A stretch of DNA of 64,000 nt from Sphingomonas qomolangmaensis (GCF_024496245.1 NZ_CP101740.1:1-64000); one strand, 5' to 3'. Counted from the stretch's first letter, positions 53,178-62,017 are shown. The notes: a model not told the origin generated them from the letters alone. Program-made: numbers and translations.

Positions 53178-53276
53178 CCCGTTCGTGCTGAGCTTGTCGA
53201 AGGGGCGGCCAGAACCATCAGCCCGCGCGCCATTGGAGATTGCGGGCCGCCCTTCGACAAGCTCAGGGCGAACGGG
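53178..53276. repeat. Palindromic repeat, CTGAGCTTGTCGAAG family
   Basis: Left arm CCCGTTCGTGCTGAGCTTGT, right arm complementary and ending CGAACGGGG at 53276, with a GGGGCGGCC/GGGCCGCCC pair inside. Lies between arfB and the GAF gene. Confidence 0.88.
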
Positions 53277-53314
53277 GTAGGGGTAGGCCAAACCAACGCA
53301 TCCGAAAGCCCGCC

Positions 53315-53806
53315 ATGTACGATTTCGCCATCACCGCGACCCAGAAATCAGACCTCTACCACGATCTCGCGCAAGCGCTCGACGCGCTGACCGCCGACGA
53401 GCGCGACGGCATCGCCAACATGGCCAATGCCGCGGCGTTGCTGTGGCAATATCTGCCCGACCTCAACTGGGCGGGGTTCTACCGCGTCGTCGGGGGCGAG
53501 CTGGTGCTCGGGCCGTTCCAGGGCAAGGCGGCGTGCATCCGGATCGCCTTCGGCAAGGGCGTGTGCGGCGCGGCCGCCGCGACGCTCGAGACGCAGGTGG
53601 TCGCCGACGTACACGCCTTCCCCGGCCACATCGCCTGCGATGCCGCCAGCCGCTCCGAGCTGGTGGTGCCGATCGTTCGCGACGGGGTGTTGCTCGGGGT
53701 GCTCGACCTCGACAGCCCGGTGCCGGGGCGCTTCGATGCCGAGGATGCGGTAGGGTGCGAGGCGCTGGTGGCGATGCTGGGCGACCGGCTCGACCTGCCC
53801 CGATAA
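53315..53806 (+). CDS. Free methionine-(R)-sulfoxide reductase (GAF type)
   Basis: A 163-residue GAF-domain enzyme that reduces the R-sulfoxide of free methionine. The three active-site cysteines are present as CIRIAFGKGVCG (two) and HIACDAASRSELVVPI (third), in the order of the fRMsr family, with NWAGFYRV upstream. ATG at 53315 fits family length. Together with MsrA at the other end of the window it covers both sulfoxide epimers. Confidence 0.92.
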   Translation: MYDFAITATQKSDLYHDLAQALDALTADERDGIANMANAAALLWQYLPDLNWAGFYRVVGGELVLGPFQGKAACIRIAFGKGVCGAAAATLETQVVADVHAFPGHIACDAASRSELVVPIVRDGVLLGVLDLDSPVPGRFDAEDAVGCEALVAMLGDRLDLPR

Positions 53807-53919
53807 GGGACGCCTGGCGACGCTCACGCGATTCGCGGCGACTCGCGACACCTGTTAAGATACCATTAACCCGCCGTGTTACGTGCGGCAGATGAGGGTG
53901 GCAGGCAGGGGAGCTGGGG

Positions 53920-54789
53920 ATGCGAGGTCTGATGATGACGGCGGTGCTGGTTTCGGCGCTACCGATCGGGGCTATCGCCCAGGCGACGCAGCAGCGCGCC
54001 ACGCCCGGCATCGCCCCAACCCCGGTCGTCCGTGCGCCGCTGGCACCGCGCCCGTTGATCCAGCCGGCGCGCTGGGGGGATCGCTATCAGGGTCGCTGGC
54101 ATGCCGGCTATCGCGCGCCCGGCGGCTGGACAGCCTATCGCCGGCCGGTGCGCGGCTTCGGCGTGCCGCGTTACTGGATCCAGCCGAGCTTCTACATCGC
54201 CGATTTCGCGGGCTATGGGCTGGGCGCGCCGCCGCAGGGCTATGGCTGGTATCGCTATTATGACGATGCGGTGCTGATCGACCAGGCGGGCTATGTCCAT
54301 GATTCGGTCGCCGGGGTCGAATGGAACCGCGACGGGCGCGGCTATGTCGATCGTGCCGAGCCGTATCGCGATACGGTCTATGCTGCCCGGGCGACCGACG
54401 ATGCCCCGATGATGGGCACTGTCGCCGGCGCGGCGATCAACCGCGCCAACGATCGCGGACCGCAAGCGCCACCCCCGCCGCCCAGCCAGCGCCGCGGCGC
54501 CGATTATGCCGCGGCTTCGGTGCCGATTGCGGCGCCGCTGCGCGCGGATGTCCGCTACGGCGAGCGCGGCGAGGTCGTCCAGCCGCTGCCCGGAACGATG
54601 GTCGACAACGCCCCGGGAACGGTGACGACTCGCACCTATCGGCCGCGGGTGATCACCTCGCAGCGCACGGTGATGACCACCGCGGGCTATGTCGCCAACG
54701 GCTATTACTACCCGCCGGTGATGACGACGACGATCACCTATGGCCAGCCCGCGACGACGACGGTCAGCGAGGGGTCGGGGCGCCCCTGA
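53920..54789 (+). CDS. RcnB-like periplasmic protein
   Basis: A 289-residue protein with a signal peptide (cut near IAQA, residue 20-22). The region about residues 60-135 matches the RcnB pattern (WHAGYRAPGGWTAYRRPVRGFGVPRYWIQPSFYIADFAGYGLGAPPQGYGWYRYYDDAVLID). RcnB in enterobacteria affects nickel and cobalt homeostasis. The long C-terminal part, with Arg/Pro/Ala and Thr/Thr/Thr stretches, is not part of the domain. No efflux pump gene is adjacent. Its end overlaps the convergent DUF1289 gene by 26 bases. Confidence 0.8.
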   Translation: MRGLMMTAVLVSALPIGAIAQATQQRATPGIAPTPVVRAPLAPRPLIQPARWGDRYQGRWHAGYRAPGGWTAYRRPVRGFGVPRYWIQPSFYIADFAGYGLGAPPQGYGWYRYYDDAVLIDQAGYVHDSVAGVEWNRDGRGYVDRAEPYRDTVYAARATDDAPMMGTVAGAAINRANDRGPQAPPPPPSQRRGADYAAASVPIAAPLRADVRYGERGEVVQPLPGTMVDNAPGTVTTRTYRPRVITSQRTVMTTAGYVANGYYYPPVMTTTITYGQPATTTVSEGSGRP

Positions 54790-55018
54790 CCGCGTCGTCG
54801 GTGGAGACGGCACGGTCGCCCAGCAGCCGTATGCGCGCGGGCAGCTGATCGAGGATCGCCTGCCGCGCGGCGTCGTCGCCCGCCGACCAGCCGGCGATCT
54901 CGCTACCGCTGCGCCCGCACCCCAGGCACCAGCCGGTCGCCTTGTCGAGCGTGCACACCAGGTTGCACGGGCTCGCCATCTTCGGCGCAGGAAAGGCGAT
55001 GAAGTCGGCGGCGGCCAT
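54764..55018 (-). CDS. DUF1289-domain small cysteine protein
   Basis: An 84-residue protein with the DUF1289 pattern: SPCNLVCTLDKATGWCLGCGRSGSEIAGW, i.e. C-x3-C then C-x2-C, a probable zinc or Fe-S site. Function unknown; often near housekeeping genes in proteobacteria. It follows the DEAD-box helicase gene with an 8-base gap and is probably in its operon. Confidence 0.85.
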   Translation of the reverse strand: MAAADFIAFPAPKMASPCNLVCTLDKATGWCLGCGRSGSEIAGWSAGDDAARQAILDQLPARIRLLGDRAVSTDDAVRGAPTPR

Positions 55019-55026
55019 TGCGTGCT

Positions 55027-56523
55027 TCAGCGGTTCAGCGTGACTTCCAGGAACGCCGGGAACGGGCCGTTCCAGCCATCGTCGGGCTGATCGTCGGCCT
55101 GGCGTTCGTGGCGCGCCGGACGGTCGCCGCGGCGCGAGCGGCCCTCGTCGCGCGAGCGGCCCTCTTCACGCGAACGTCCGGTTTCCTGCGGCCGCGCTTC
55201 GTCACGCGGGCGGCGCTCTTCGCGCACCGGGCGGACGATTTCGGCGGGCAGCGGATCGTCGAGAATAGGCTCGGGCAGGACTTCGGCGATCTCGGGTTCG
55301 AAGCTCGGCGCGTTCGTCCGTGGCTTGGCACCGCGGCGCGGCGAACGCTCGCGGCGCGGGCTGTCGGCGGCGGGCTCCCTGGCGGCGGGCGTTTCGACCG
55401 CTGCGGTGGCGGGGGCCGACAGACGCTCGATCTTCTGCCCCTGCAGCTTCTCGATATTCGCGACGTTCTCGGCGTCCTCGGGGGTCACGAAGGTGTAGGC
55501 GACCCCGGTCGCGCCCGCGCGGCCGGTGCGGCCGATGCGGTGGACATAATCATCGGGATGCCAAGGCGCGTCGAAATTGACGACGTGGCTGACCCCCTTG
55601 ATGTCGAGCCCGCGCGCGGCGACGTCCGACGCGACCAGGATATTGACCTCGCCGCGCTTGAAGCGATCGAGCTCGGCCAGCCGCGCCGACTGGTCCATGT
55701 CGCCATGGATTTCGCTCGACGCCAGCCCCGAGCGGCGCAGGCTCTTGTTCAGCTCGCGCACCGTCGTCTTGCGGTTGCAGAAGATGATCGCGGTGCGCAC
55801 CTCTTCCTGCTGGAGCAGCGCGGTCAGCGTCGATCGCTTGGCGTCGGACTTCAGCGGCACCAGATATTGGGCGATGCTGAGGTTGCTCGACGCTGGGCGC
55901 GACACCTCGATCATCTTGGGATTGTCGAGGAACTTGTCGGCCAGCTTCTTGATCGGCGGCGGCATCGTCGCCGAGAACAGCAGCGTCTGGCGTGCCTTGG
56001 GCAGCTTGGTGCAGATTTCCTCGATATCGGGGATGAACCCCATATCGAGCATCCGATCGGCCTCGTCGATCACCAGCAGCGAGCAGCCGGTGAGCAGGAT
56101 CTTGCCGCGCCCGAACAGGTCCATCAGCCGGCCCGGCGTCGCGATCAATACGTCGACGCCCTTTTCGAGCGCCGCCATCTGGTCGCCCATCGACACGCCG
56201 CCGATCAGCAGCGCCATCGAAAGCCCCGAATATTTGCCGTATTTCTCGAAATTCTCGGCGACCTGCGCGGCGAGTTCGCGCGTCGGCTCGAGGATCAGCG
56301 AACGCGGCATCCGCGCGCGGCTGCGCCCCTGCGCCAAGATGTCGATCATCGGCAGCACGAACGACGCGGTCTTGCCGGTGCCGGTCTGCGCGATGCCGAT
56401 CAGGTCGCGCATCATCAGAACCGAGGGGATCGCGCTCGCCTGAATCGGCGTCGGCTCGGTATAACCCGATTCATTGACGGCACGCAGTAGTTCGTCAGAC
56501 AGGCCGAGATCGGCAAAGCTCAT
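55027..56523 (-). CDS. DEAD-box ATP-dependent RNA helicase (RhlE-like)
   Basis: A 498-residue helicase with all core motifs: Q motif (GYTEPTPIQASAIP), AQTGTGKT (I), PTRELAAQV (Ia), VIDEADRML (II), SATMP (III), and in domain 2 ARGLDIKGVSHVVNFD and HRIGRTGRAG (VI). The C-terminal 120 residues are Arg/Glu-rich and low complexity, typical of RhlE/RhlB-like proteins binding RNA. Likely role in ribosome assembly or mRNA turnover. Followed by the DUF1289 gene. Confidence 0.93.
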   Translation of the reverse strand: MSFADLGLSDELLRAVNESGYTEPTPIQASAIPSVLMMRDLIGIAQTGTGKTASFVLPMIDILAQGRSRARMPRSLILEPTRELAAQVAENFEKYGKYSGLSMALLIGGVSMGDQMAALEKGVDVLIATPGRLMDLFGRGKILLTGCSLLVIDEADRMLDMGFIPDIEEICTKLPKARQTLLFSATMPPPIKKLADKFLDNPKMIEVSRPASSNLSIAQYLVPLKSDAKRSTLTALLQQEEVRTAIIFCNRKTTVRELNKSLRRSGLASSEIHGDMDQSARLAELDRFKRGEVNILVASDVAARGLDIKGVSHVVNFDAPWHPDDYVHRIGRTGRAGATGVAYTFVTPEDAENVANIEKLQGQKIERLSAPATAAVETPAAREPAADSPRRERSPRRGAKPRTNAPSFEPEIAEVLPEPILDDPLPAEIVRPVREERRPRDEARPQETGRSREEGRSRDEGRSRRGDRPARHERQADDQPDDGWNGPFPAFLEVTLNR

Positions 56524-56610
56524 GCGAATGTCCGGAAATCGCGGGCGCGCGATGCACCCGCAGGTTCGGAGCGGGTCGCGGATTTGCGCCGGATTGTCAA
56601 GGTTCGCGCG

Positions 56611-57093
56611 TCAGCGCGCGGGCACCAGCGACCGGAAACCCTCGATCCGGCACGTGCTCCCCGATGCCGAGCGGATCGTGTCGCGCTGCGCGCACAACCG
56701 CCCGTCGCTGGTTCGCGCGACGGTGAAGCCCTGATAGAAGCCGAGCGCCGGGCAATCGCCGTCCAGCTTGGCGCGCATCCGCTTGCCCCCCGCCAATACC
56801 AGGTCGACGCTGTCGGGCCGCGTGATCGCTGCGCCTGCGAGCGACTCCATCGGCACGCATTGTTCGCTGCGCTGTTCGACCCAGCTGATCGGCGGCAGCG
56901 GCGCTGCCGAGGCGATCGGGGTGCGCGGTATCGATATGCGCGTGACGCGGATCAGGATCCGCTGGCGGACGCGAACGGTGGCCGGCTGGGCGGGTTCGGC
57001 CGGGCGAAGCTGCGCTTGCTGCGCCGGCGCCGCCCCGATCCAAAGGAGCATTGCCGTCAAAAAAGGAAACGGTATCGCCAATACATGCACCAT
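56611..57093 (-). CDS. Secreted protein of unknown function
   Basis: A 160-residue product with a hydrophobic signal (VLAIPFPFLTAMLLWIGAAPAQQ). The mature part is Pro/Arg-rich at first, then has a region with four cysteines: EQCVPMESLAGAA, DGDCPALGFYQGF, RLCAQRDT and STCRIEGF, with spacing suggesting two disulfides. I do not recognise the family. The ATG at 57093 is preferred to that at 57153 because it places the signal at the N-terminus. Divergent from the FAD-oxidase gene. Confidence 0.7.
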   Translation of the reverse strand: MVHVLAIPFPFLTAMLLWIGAAPAQQAQLRPAEPAQPATVRVRQRILIRVTRISIPRTPIASAAPLPPISWVEQRSEQCVPMESLAGAAITRPDSVDLVLAGGKRMRAKLDGDCPALGFYQGFTVARTSDGRLCAQRDTIRSASGSTCRIEGFRSLVPAR

Positions 57094-57175
57094 CGTGCGC
57101 GAAACTTGCGGAAATTGGGTTGAACGTCCGATGAATTGCTCGCGCGTCGGCAACTATGCTACGCGCTGCGCGACC

Positions 57176-58621
57176 ATGACGCCAGCCCAGACCCTGATGA
57201 TCGCGGCGGCGCGCGCGCGCCTGGGCGAACGCGCGGTGATCGACGATCGAGAGCTGATCGCGCCCTGGCTGACCGACTGGCGCGGCCGCTATCATGGGCA
57301 GGCGCCGGCGATGCTCCAGCCCGCCGATACCGCAGGCGTCGCCGCGATCGTCGCGCTTGCCGCCGAATATGGCGTGGCGCTGGTGCCGCAGGGGGGCAAT
57401 ACCTCGATGGTCGGCGGCGCGACCCCGCCATCCGATGGCAGTGCGCTGATCCTGTCGCTGCGCCGGCTGAACGCCGTGCGATCGGTATCGCAGAGCGAGG
57501 GCCGCGCGGTGGTCGAGGCGGGGGTGATCCTCGCCGATCTGCAAGCTGCCGCCGACGCCAGGGGGATGCGCTTTCCGCTGACATTGGGCTCGCGCGGATC
57601 GGCGACGATCGGCGGACTGGTGTCGACCAATGCCGGCGGCACCCAGGTGCTGCGCTTCGGCACGATGCGGCGGCTGGTGACGGGGATCGAGGCGGTGCTG
57701 CCCGATGGATCGGTGCACGACGGGCTGTCGTCGCTGAAAAAGGACAATCGCGGCTACGACCTCGACCAGCTGCTGATCGGCGCCGAGGGGACGCTGGGGA
57801 TCGTCACCGCCGCCGCGCTGACCTTGGTGCCCGGAATCGCGGTGCGCGCGGTCGCCTGGGCGGGGCTTCGCTCGCCCGAGGACGCGCTGGCGCTGCTGCG
57901 CCGGATCGAGGCGCGCACCGAGCTGGTCGAAAGCTTCGAGATCATTCCCGGCGACACGCTGGCGCTGGCGATCGCGCATGTCCCCGGCGGCCGCTCGCCC
58001 GTCGTGGGCACGCATCGCTGGCACGTGCTGATCGAGGCGGCGAGCGGCGATCCGCAGGCCGATCCCGCCGCGACGCTCGAAACGCTGCTCGCCAATGCGA
58101 TCGCCGACGGGCTGGTCGCCGATGCGACGATTGCCGCGAGCGAAGCCCAGGCCGCGGCGTTCTGGACGCTGCGCGACTCGCTGTCGGCGGCCGAACGCGC
58201 GACCGGACCGGCGGCGCAGCACGACATCTCGGTCCCGGTGCCCGCGATGCCGCGCTTCATGATCGAGGCGGCGGCGGCGGTCGAGGCGCGGTTCCCGGGT
58301 ACCCATGCCACCGCGTTCGGCCATCTCGGCGACGGCAATGTCCATTTCCACGTCCGCGCGCCCGCGGGTGCCGATCCCGCGCGCTGGTATGCGCACGACG
58401 CGCCGGTCGCGACGCGCTTCGTCCACGACCTGGTCGTCGCGGCGGGTGGGTCGATCTCGGCCGAACACGGCATCGGGCAGATGAAGCGCGACGAACTGGC
58501 GCGGCTGGGGCCGCCTTCGCGGCTGGCGGCATTGCGCGCGATCAAGACCGCGTTCGACCCGCAGGGGCTTTTCAACCCAGGCAAACTCGTGTCCCTTGCG
58601 CGCGACCTGCCCGCCACCTAG
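57176..58621 (+). CDS. FAD-linked oxidase (D-2-hydroxyacid dehydrogenase type)
   Basis: A 481-residue flavoprotein of the GlcD/D2HGDH/D-lactate dehydrogenase group. The FAD domain has VPQGGNTSMVGGATP and LTLGSRGSATIGGLVSTNAGGTQVLRFG, and GAEGTLGIVTAAALTL. The C-terminal FAD-oxidase domain has HLGDGNVHFH (metal/substrate histidines) and ISAEHGIGQMKRDEL, near the D2HGDH signature. It likely oxidises a D-2-hydroxy acid. ATG at 57176 chosen; 57131 possible. Confidence 0.9.
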   Translation: MTPAQTLMIAAARARLGERAVIDDRELIAPWLTDWRGRYHGQAPAMLQPADTAGVAAIVALAAEYGVALVPQGGNTSMVGGATPPSDGSALILSLRRLNAVRSVSQSEGRAVVEAGVILADLQAAADARGMRFPLTLGSRGSATIGGLVSTNAGGTQVLRFGTMRRLVTGIEAVLPDGSVHDGLSSLKKDNRGYDLDQLLIGAEGTLGIVTAAALTLVPGIAVRAVAWAGLRSPEDALALLRRIEARTELVESFEIIPGDTLALAIAHVPGGRSPVVGTHRWHVLIEAASGDPQADPAATLETLLANAIADGLVADATIAASEAQAAAFWTLRDSLSAAERATGPAAQHDISVPVPAMPRFMIEAAAAVEARFPGTHATAFGHLGDGNVHFHVRAPAGADPARWYAHDAPVATRFVHDLVVAAGGSISAEHGIGQMKRDELARLGPPSRLAALRAIKTAFDPQGLFNPGKLVSLARDLPAT

Positions 58622-58655
58622 AGCGCGGCGAACTTTATTCGTCCGGGAGAGTAAG

Positions 58656-59447
58656 ATGGCCACCGTGCCGCAGTCGCAATCGCTGCCCCTTTTCTACAAC
58701 AACCTCGAGCCGCTTTCGAGCCAGACCCACGCCGATTTCCGCGTGCGCCCGGCCAATGTGGCGCCGTTCCTCGCCAAGCATCACGCGGTTCCACTGACCG
58801 TCGAGGAATTCCCGCTGGTCCAGCGCCGGATGCCGATCGTGTTCTCGATCGGCGACGATCCGGTGCCGCTGGCGCTGATGGGGCTCAACGAAGGCGTGAA
58901 CACCTTCATCGACGATGCCGGCGCGCTGGTAGACAACGAGGTTTATGTCCCCGCCTATATCCGCCGCTATCCCTATCTGCTCGCCAAGCTGCGCCCCGAC
59001 ACCGACGAATTGTCGCTGTGCTTCGATCCGACGTCGGACACGATCGGCGCGTTCGAGGATGGCGAGCGCCTGTTCGAGAACGGTGAGCCGACCGAGCTGA
59101 CCAAGGGCATCCTCAACTTCGCCGAGCAGTTCGAGCAGGCAGGCCAGCGCACCGGCCAGTTCATGCGCGAGCTCAAGGAATTGGGCATCCTGATGGACGG
59201 CGAAATCTCGATCCAGCCCGAGGGCGCGCAGCCCTTCGTCTATCGCGGTTTCCAGATGGTCGACGAGAAGAAGCTGAACGATCTGCGCGGCGACCAGCTG
59301 CGCAAGCTGACGCAGAACGGCATACTGCCGCTCGTCTATGCGCACCTGTTCTCGCTCAGCCTGATGCGCGACCTGTTCTCGAAGCAGATGCAGCAGGGCA
59401 AGATGCCGCAGCAGGCGCCGCCGTTGAACGCCCAGCCGCTCAACTGA
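58656..59447 (+). CDS. SapC-family protein
   Basis: A 263-residue protein of the SapC family (PF07277), named after an S-layer-associated protein of Campylobacter. Landmarks: PLFYNNLEPLSSQTHADFRV, EFPLVQRRMPIVFS, YVPAYIRRYPYLLAKL, LCFDPTSDTIG and FVYRGFQMVDEKKLNDLRGDQLRKL. No signal peptide, so its link to surface layers is uncertain. CGGGAGAG precedes the ATG. Common as a single gene in sphingomonads. Confidence 0.9.
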   Translation: MATVPQSQSLPLFYNNLEPLSSQTHADFRVRPANVAPFLAKHHAVPLTVEEFPLVQRRMPIVFSIGDDPVPLALMGLNEGVNTFIDDAGALVDNEVYVPAYIRRYPYLLAKLRPDTDELSLCFDPTSDTIGAFEDGERLFENGEPTELTKGILNFAEQFEQAGQRTGQFMRELKELGILMDGEISIQPEGAQPFVYRGFQMVDEKKLNDLRGDQLRKLTQNGILPLVYAHLFSLSLMRDLFSKQMQQGKMPQQAPPLNAQPLN

Positions 59448-59536
59448 TGCACATCCGTCGCGGCCGTCGATAACGACGGTCGCGGCGCCGATTTGTCTTT
59501 GATTTGCAACGCTTGGGCGAATGTCGCCCGAAAGCC

Positions 59537-59565
59537 TTGAAGCGCCAAAACCCATCGCCTATATC
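59537..59565 (+). promoter_or_regulatory. Sigma70-type promoter for the small RNA
   Basis: TTGAAG (59537-59542), 17-base spacer, TATATC (59560-59565). The predicted start, about seven bases downstream (near 59572), matches the 5' end needed for the structured RNA that follows. Confidence 0.7.
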
Positions 59566-59571
59566 GGTCTT

Positions 59572-59680
59572 ACGCGATCTCGTGTCCCCCCTTTCGCGGG
59601 ATCGTGCGACGCGCCTTTCAGGCGTGTCTCCTCCCTGAACCTTGGCCACCTCGTACGTTTTCGTACGGGGTGGTTTTTTT
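59572..59680 (+). ncRNA. mmgR: mmgR/suhB-like (alpha-r8 family) small RNA
   Basis: An approximately 109-nt RNA after a good promoter. Hairpin 1 pairs CGATC (59575-59579) with GATCG (59600-59604). Hairpin 2 is GACGCGCC/GGCGTGTC with a UUUCA loop (59608-59628). A single-stranded CUCCUCCC anti-Shine-Dalgarno stretch follows (59628-59635), then a strong terminator. This layout is that of the suhB/mmgR family of alphaproteobacterial sRNAs. From memory, the rhizobial mmgR locus is also next to N-formylglutamate amidohydrolase and cpdR genes, which are the next two genes here. Mechanism (blocking ribosome sites) is inferred from the family. Confidence 0.82.
59645..59680 (+). terminator. Rho-independent terminator of the small RNA
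   Basis: CCACCTCGTACG (59646-59657), loop TTTT, CGTACGGGGTGG (59662-59673), then TTTTTTT. Confidence 0.95.
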
Positions 59681-59695
59681 ATGCGGCGGTCGCGG

Positions 59696-60586
59696 TCATT
59701 CGGCGGCGGCAGCGACCGGGGTGATCTCGTCGAGCAGCGCGTCGATCATCGTCCGCAGGATATGTCCCAGCCGCTGCGCGCCCGCGTTGGGGGTCAGGGT
59801 CATAGGATCGAGATACAGCGTGCGATCGAATTCGATCTGCACCGCATGGATGCCCGCAGCGGGGGCGCCGTGCGCGTCGAGGATATGCCCGCCGGCATAG
59901 GGTGCATTGGTCGCGATCCGCAGCCCGCTGACGGCGGCGGCGCCCTCGATCCGCGCAAGGTACGGCGCTGCGGCGCTCTGGCCGAAGCGGTCGCCCAGCA
60001 CGATCCGCGCCGGCGCTTCGCCCGCCAGCGTGGGCATCGAATGGATGTCGAGCAGCACCGCGACGCCGAAGCGCCGCCGCGCCGCCGCCAGCGCGGCTGC
60101 GAGCGCTGCGTGATAGGGCCGGTGATCCGCGACGATCCGCGCCATCACCTCGTCGCCGCGCAGCCGCCGCCGCCACACGTCGCCCGAGACCCCCGCGCGC
60201 CGCGGGACGAGCCCCAGTCCGCCCTTGAGCTTGGCCGATTCGAACGGCATCATGCTGGCCGAGACACCCTCGTCGATCCGCCGATCGCGCTCGTCCTCAC
60301 TGCGGTTAAGGTCGATCCAGGCGCGGGCGCGGCGCGCGACCAGCATCGTCTCGTTGCGGCGTGCGGCATGCGCGATCGAATCGACATGGCGGTCTTCGAG
60401 GGGGAGCAATGCCGCCAGCGGCAGCCGGATCGCCGCCAGCATCGCCGCGGGATATTCGCGCCCGGCATGCGGCACCGACAGGACCACCGGCGATGCGGGC
60501 TCGGCAGGGCCGAACCGATCGAAACTCGGCGATGCTGTGCTGCTGGTCACCGCTTCGTTGCTAAACGCTGCCAATGGCGCCGACAA
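59696..60586 (-). CDS. N-formylglutamate amidohydrolase family protein
   Basis: A 296-residue protein of the HutG-like amidohydrolase family that cleaves N-formylglutamate to formate and glutamate (end of histidine degradation). Visible motifs: VVLSVPHAGREYP at the N-terminus, ARRARAWIDLNRSEDERD, and VAVLLDIHSMP with a probable metal-binding His. No histidine-degradation genes are adjacent, so another N-formyl or N-acyl substrate is possible. Convergent with the sRNA terminator and divergent from cpdR. Confidence 0.88.
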   Translation of the reverse strand: MSAPLAAFSNEAVTSSTASPSFDRFGPAEPASPVVLSVPHAGREYPAAMLAAIRLPLAALLPLEDRHVDSIAHAARRNETMLVARRARAWIDLNRSEDERDRRIDEGVSASMMPFESAKLKGGLGLVPRRAGVSGDVWRRRLRGDEVMARIVADHRPYHAALAAALAAARRRFGVAVLLDIHSMPTLAGEAPARIVLGDRFGQSAAAPYLARIEGAAAVSGLRIATNAPYAGGHILDAHGAPAAGIHAVQIEFDRTLYLDPMTLTPNAGAQRLGHILRTMIDALLDEITPVAAAAE

Positions 60587-60700
60587 TGCAGTATCGGGGC
60601 CGCATTCGCGCCGGGATCAACGCGGCACCGGCTGGAATATATTAAGGGCTTGTCGCATAGGATGGGCAAGGCGCCGGGGCCGGCGAGAGACGGGGACGTG

Positions 60701-61078
60701 ATGTACAGGATTTTGCTGGCCGAAGACGACAACGTCATGCGCGAATATCTGACGCGCGCGCTCGAACGGTCGGGCTATGCGGTCAGCGCGGTCGATCGCG
60801 GGACCGCGGCGATCCCGTTGCTCGAGACCGAATCGTTCGACCTGCTGCTCACCGACATCGTGATGCCCGAGATGGACGGGATCGAACTCGCGCAGCGCGC
60901 GGGCGAGATGGCACCCGACATGCGGGTGATGTTCATCACCGGCTTCGCCGCGGTGACGCTGAAGGCGGGCAAGGCGGTGCCGCATGCACGCGTGCTGTCG
61001 AAGCCGTTCCACCTGCGCGACCTGGTGCTAGAGATCGACCGGTTGTTCGAGAGCGAAACCGTTCCCACCCATAATTGA
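60701..61078 (+). CDS. cpdR: Single-domain response regulator CpdR
   Basis: A 125-residue receiver-only protein. Acidic pocket at residues 8-10 (AEDDNVMREYLTRALERSGY), phospho-acceptor Asp52 in LLLTDIVMPEMDGIELA, FITGF and the lysine in LSKPFHLRDLV. Sequence and neighbourhood match CpdR, which when unphosphorylated directs ClpXP to degrade cell-cycle proteins such as CtrA. With gcrA and ctrA this makes three members of that circuit in the window. Start ATG at 60701 gives the known length. Confidence 0.9.
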   Translation: MYRILLAEDDNVMREYLTRALERSGYAVSAVDRGTAAIPLLETESFDLLLTDIVMPEMDGIELAQRAGEMAPDMRVMFITGFAAVTLKAGKAVPHARVLSKPFHLRDLVLEIDRLFESETVPTHN

Positions 61079-61155
61079 TGCGCCGCAGGGGCCGCGCAGG
61101 CGTTTACCCGCTTGCGCCCGGCGGCGACCCTCGCTAATGGCGTCGCTCCCACTGG

Positions 61156-61230
61156 GGGCGCGTAGCTCAGTGGTAGAGCACTGTGTTGACATCGCAGGGG
61201 TCGCAAGTTCAATCCTTGCCGCGCCCACCA
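61156..61230 (+). tRNA. tRNA-Val (GAC)
   Basis: A 75-nt tRNA: acceptor GGGCGCG/CGCGCCC, D-arm with TAGCTCAGTGGTAGAGCA, anticodon loop TTGACAT on the stem CTGTG/CGCAG, T-loop GTTCAATC, and an encoded ACCA 3' end. The anticodon GAC reads valine codons GUC and GUU. A terminator follows. Confidence 0.95.
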
Positions 61231-61231
61231 T

Positions 61232-61270
61232 AAAAAGCCTCGGTTATCTGCGGATTTCCGGGGCTTTTTA
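61232..61270 (+). terminator. Rho-independent terminator after tRNA-Val
   Basis: AAAAAGCCTCGG (61232-61243) pairs with CCGGGGCTTTTT (61258-61269) with one mismatch. Confidence 0.85.
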
Positions 61271-61596
61271 TCGCCCGCTGCACATGGGTCAAAGGTTCGC
61301 GATAACCCCACCATGTGAAAGCGCCCGCCGTCGGAATCAAAGATCCGAGTTCGTCGAGGACACGCGGAGCGGTCGTTCGCGATCATGCCAAGGCGGTGTC
61401 GAGGTGGGCGGGGCGGACGAAGCAATCGGCCGCCCGCGTTAGCCGCGCTGTTCCGCGCCAAGCAGCACCGCTTCTACGACTCGGCCTAAGGATAGCGAGC
61501 GTCCAAAAAGGGCAGTCTTGGATGTTGTTTTGAACAAGGCTGTGCGTTGGCCGTTAATTCGTCGCGACGTTTGTGTTGCGTTCAAAGGAGAAATTT
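61271..61596. other. Gap with no convincing gene
   Basis: No start-supported ORF or repeat is seen between the tRNA-Val terminator and the next gene. One frame near 61440-61490 ends in a short plausible C-terminus (LFRAKQHRFYDSA before a TAA), which might be the remnant of a gene whose front is lost. The bases just before 61597 hold the AAAGGAG ribosome site of the following gene. Confidence 0.4.
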
Positions 61597-61857
61597 ATGG
61601 GCTTCAAATCTTTAGTGATGGCGTCAGCCGGCCTCGCCCTCGTTGCAGCGCCGGTCGCTGTAACCGCCGCGCCCGCCAACCCTGCATCGAGCCTTTCGGT
61701 TTCCAAGTCGGTACGCGCAGGAACGAGCACTTCGAAATCAAACGGGGTCGCTGGCATGAGCACGATCCCGCTGGTCATCCTTGCCGGCATGGTAGCTGGC
61801 GTGGCGTACCTCGTCATCGATAAGGAGAACGACGACGACGTTCCCGATAGCAACTGA
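61597..61857 (+). CDS. Small protein with signal peptide and one TM segment
   Basis: An 86-residue product with an N-terminal signal (ALVAAPVAVTAAPANPA), a Ser/Thr-rich middle and one transmembrane helix (STIPLVILAGMVAGVAYLVI) before an acidic tail KENDDDVPDSN. AAAGGAG at good spacing supports the ATG. Similar small proteins are frequent in sphingomonads; no function known. Confidence 0.75.
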   Translation: MGFKSLVMASAGLALVAAPVAVTAAPANPASSLSVSKSVRAGTSTSKSNGVAGMSTIPLVILAGMVAGVAYLVIDKENDDDVPDSN

Positions 61858-62017
61858 GTCATAACGCGGGGCGCCGGTGATCACCGGTTGCCTATGTGGG
61901 AGGCGCCTTGTCACGTTTTTTTGGCAAGGCGCCAAACCATCCCGGCGGGGCAACGGCTCCCTCGATTGATTCGGATGCTGCAAGCCGCTTGAAATAAGAC
62001 GAAAGCTGTTTCAGCGC

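Noticed and set aside
56597..58663. 688-codon antisense frame over the FAD-oxidase gene
   Set aside because: Same cause: third-position GC bias leaves the antisense frame open. No motifs, and the sense frame has full FAD-oxidase signatures.
61156..61596. Integrated element at tRNA-Val
   Set aside because: No integrase, no duplicated tRNA 3' end and only about 330 bases of non-coding sequence follow, so there is no support beyond a possible small gene remnant.
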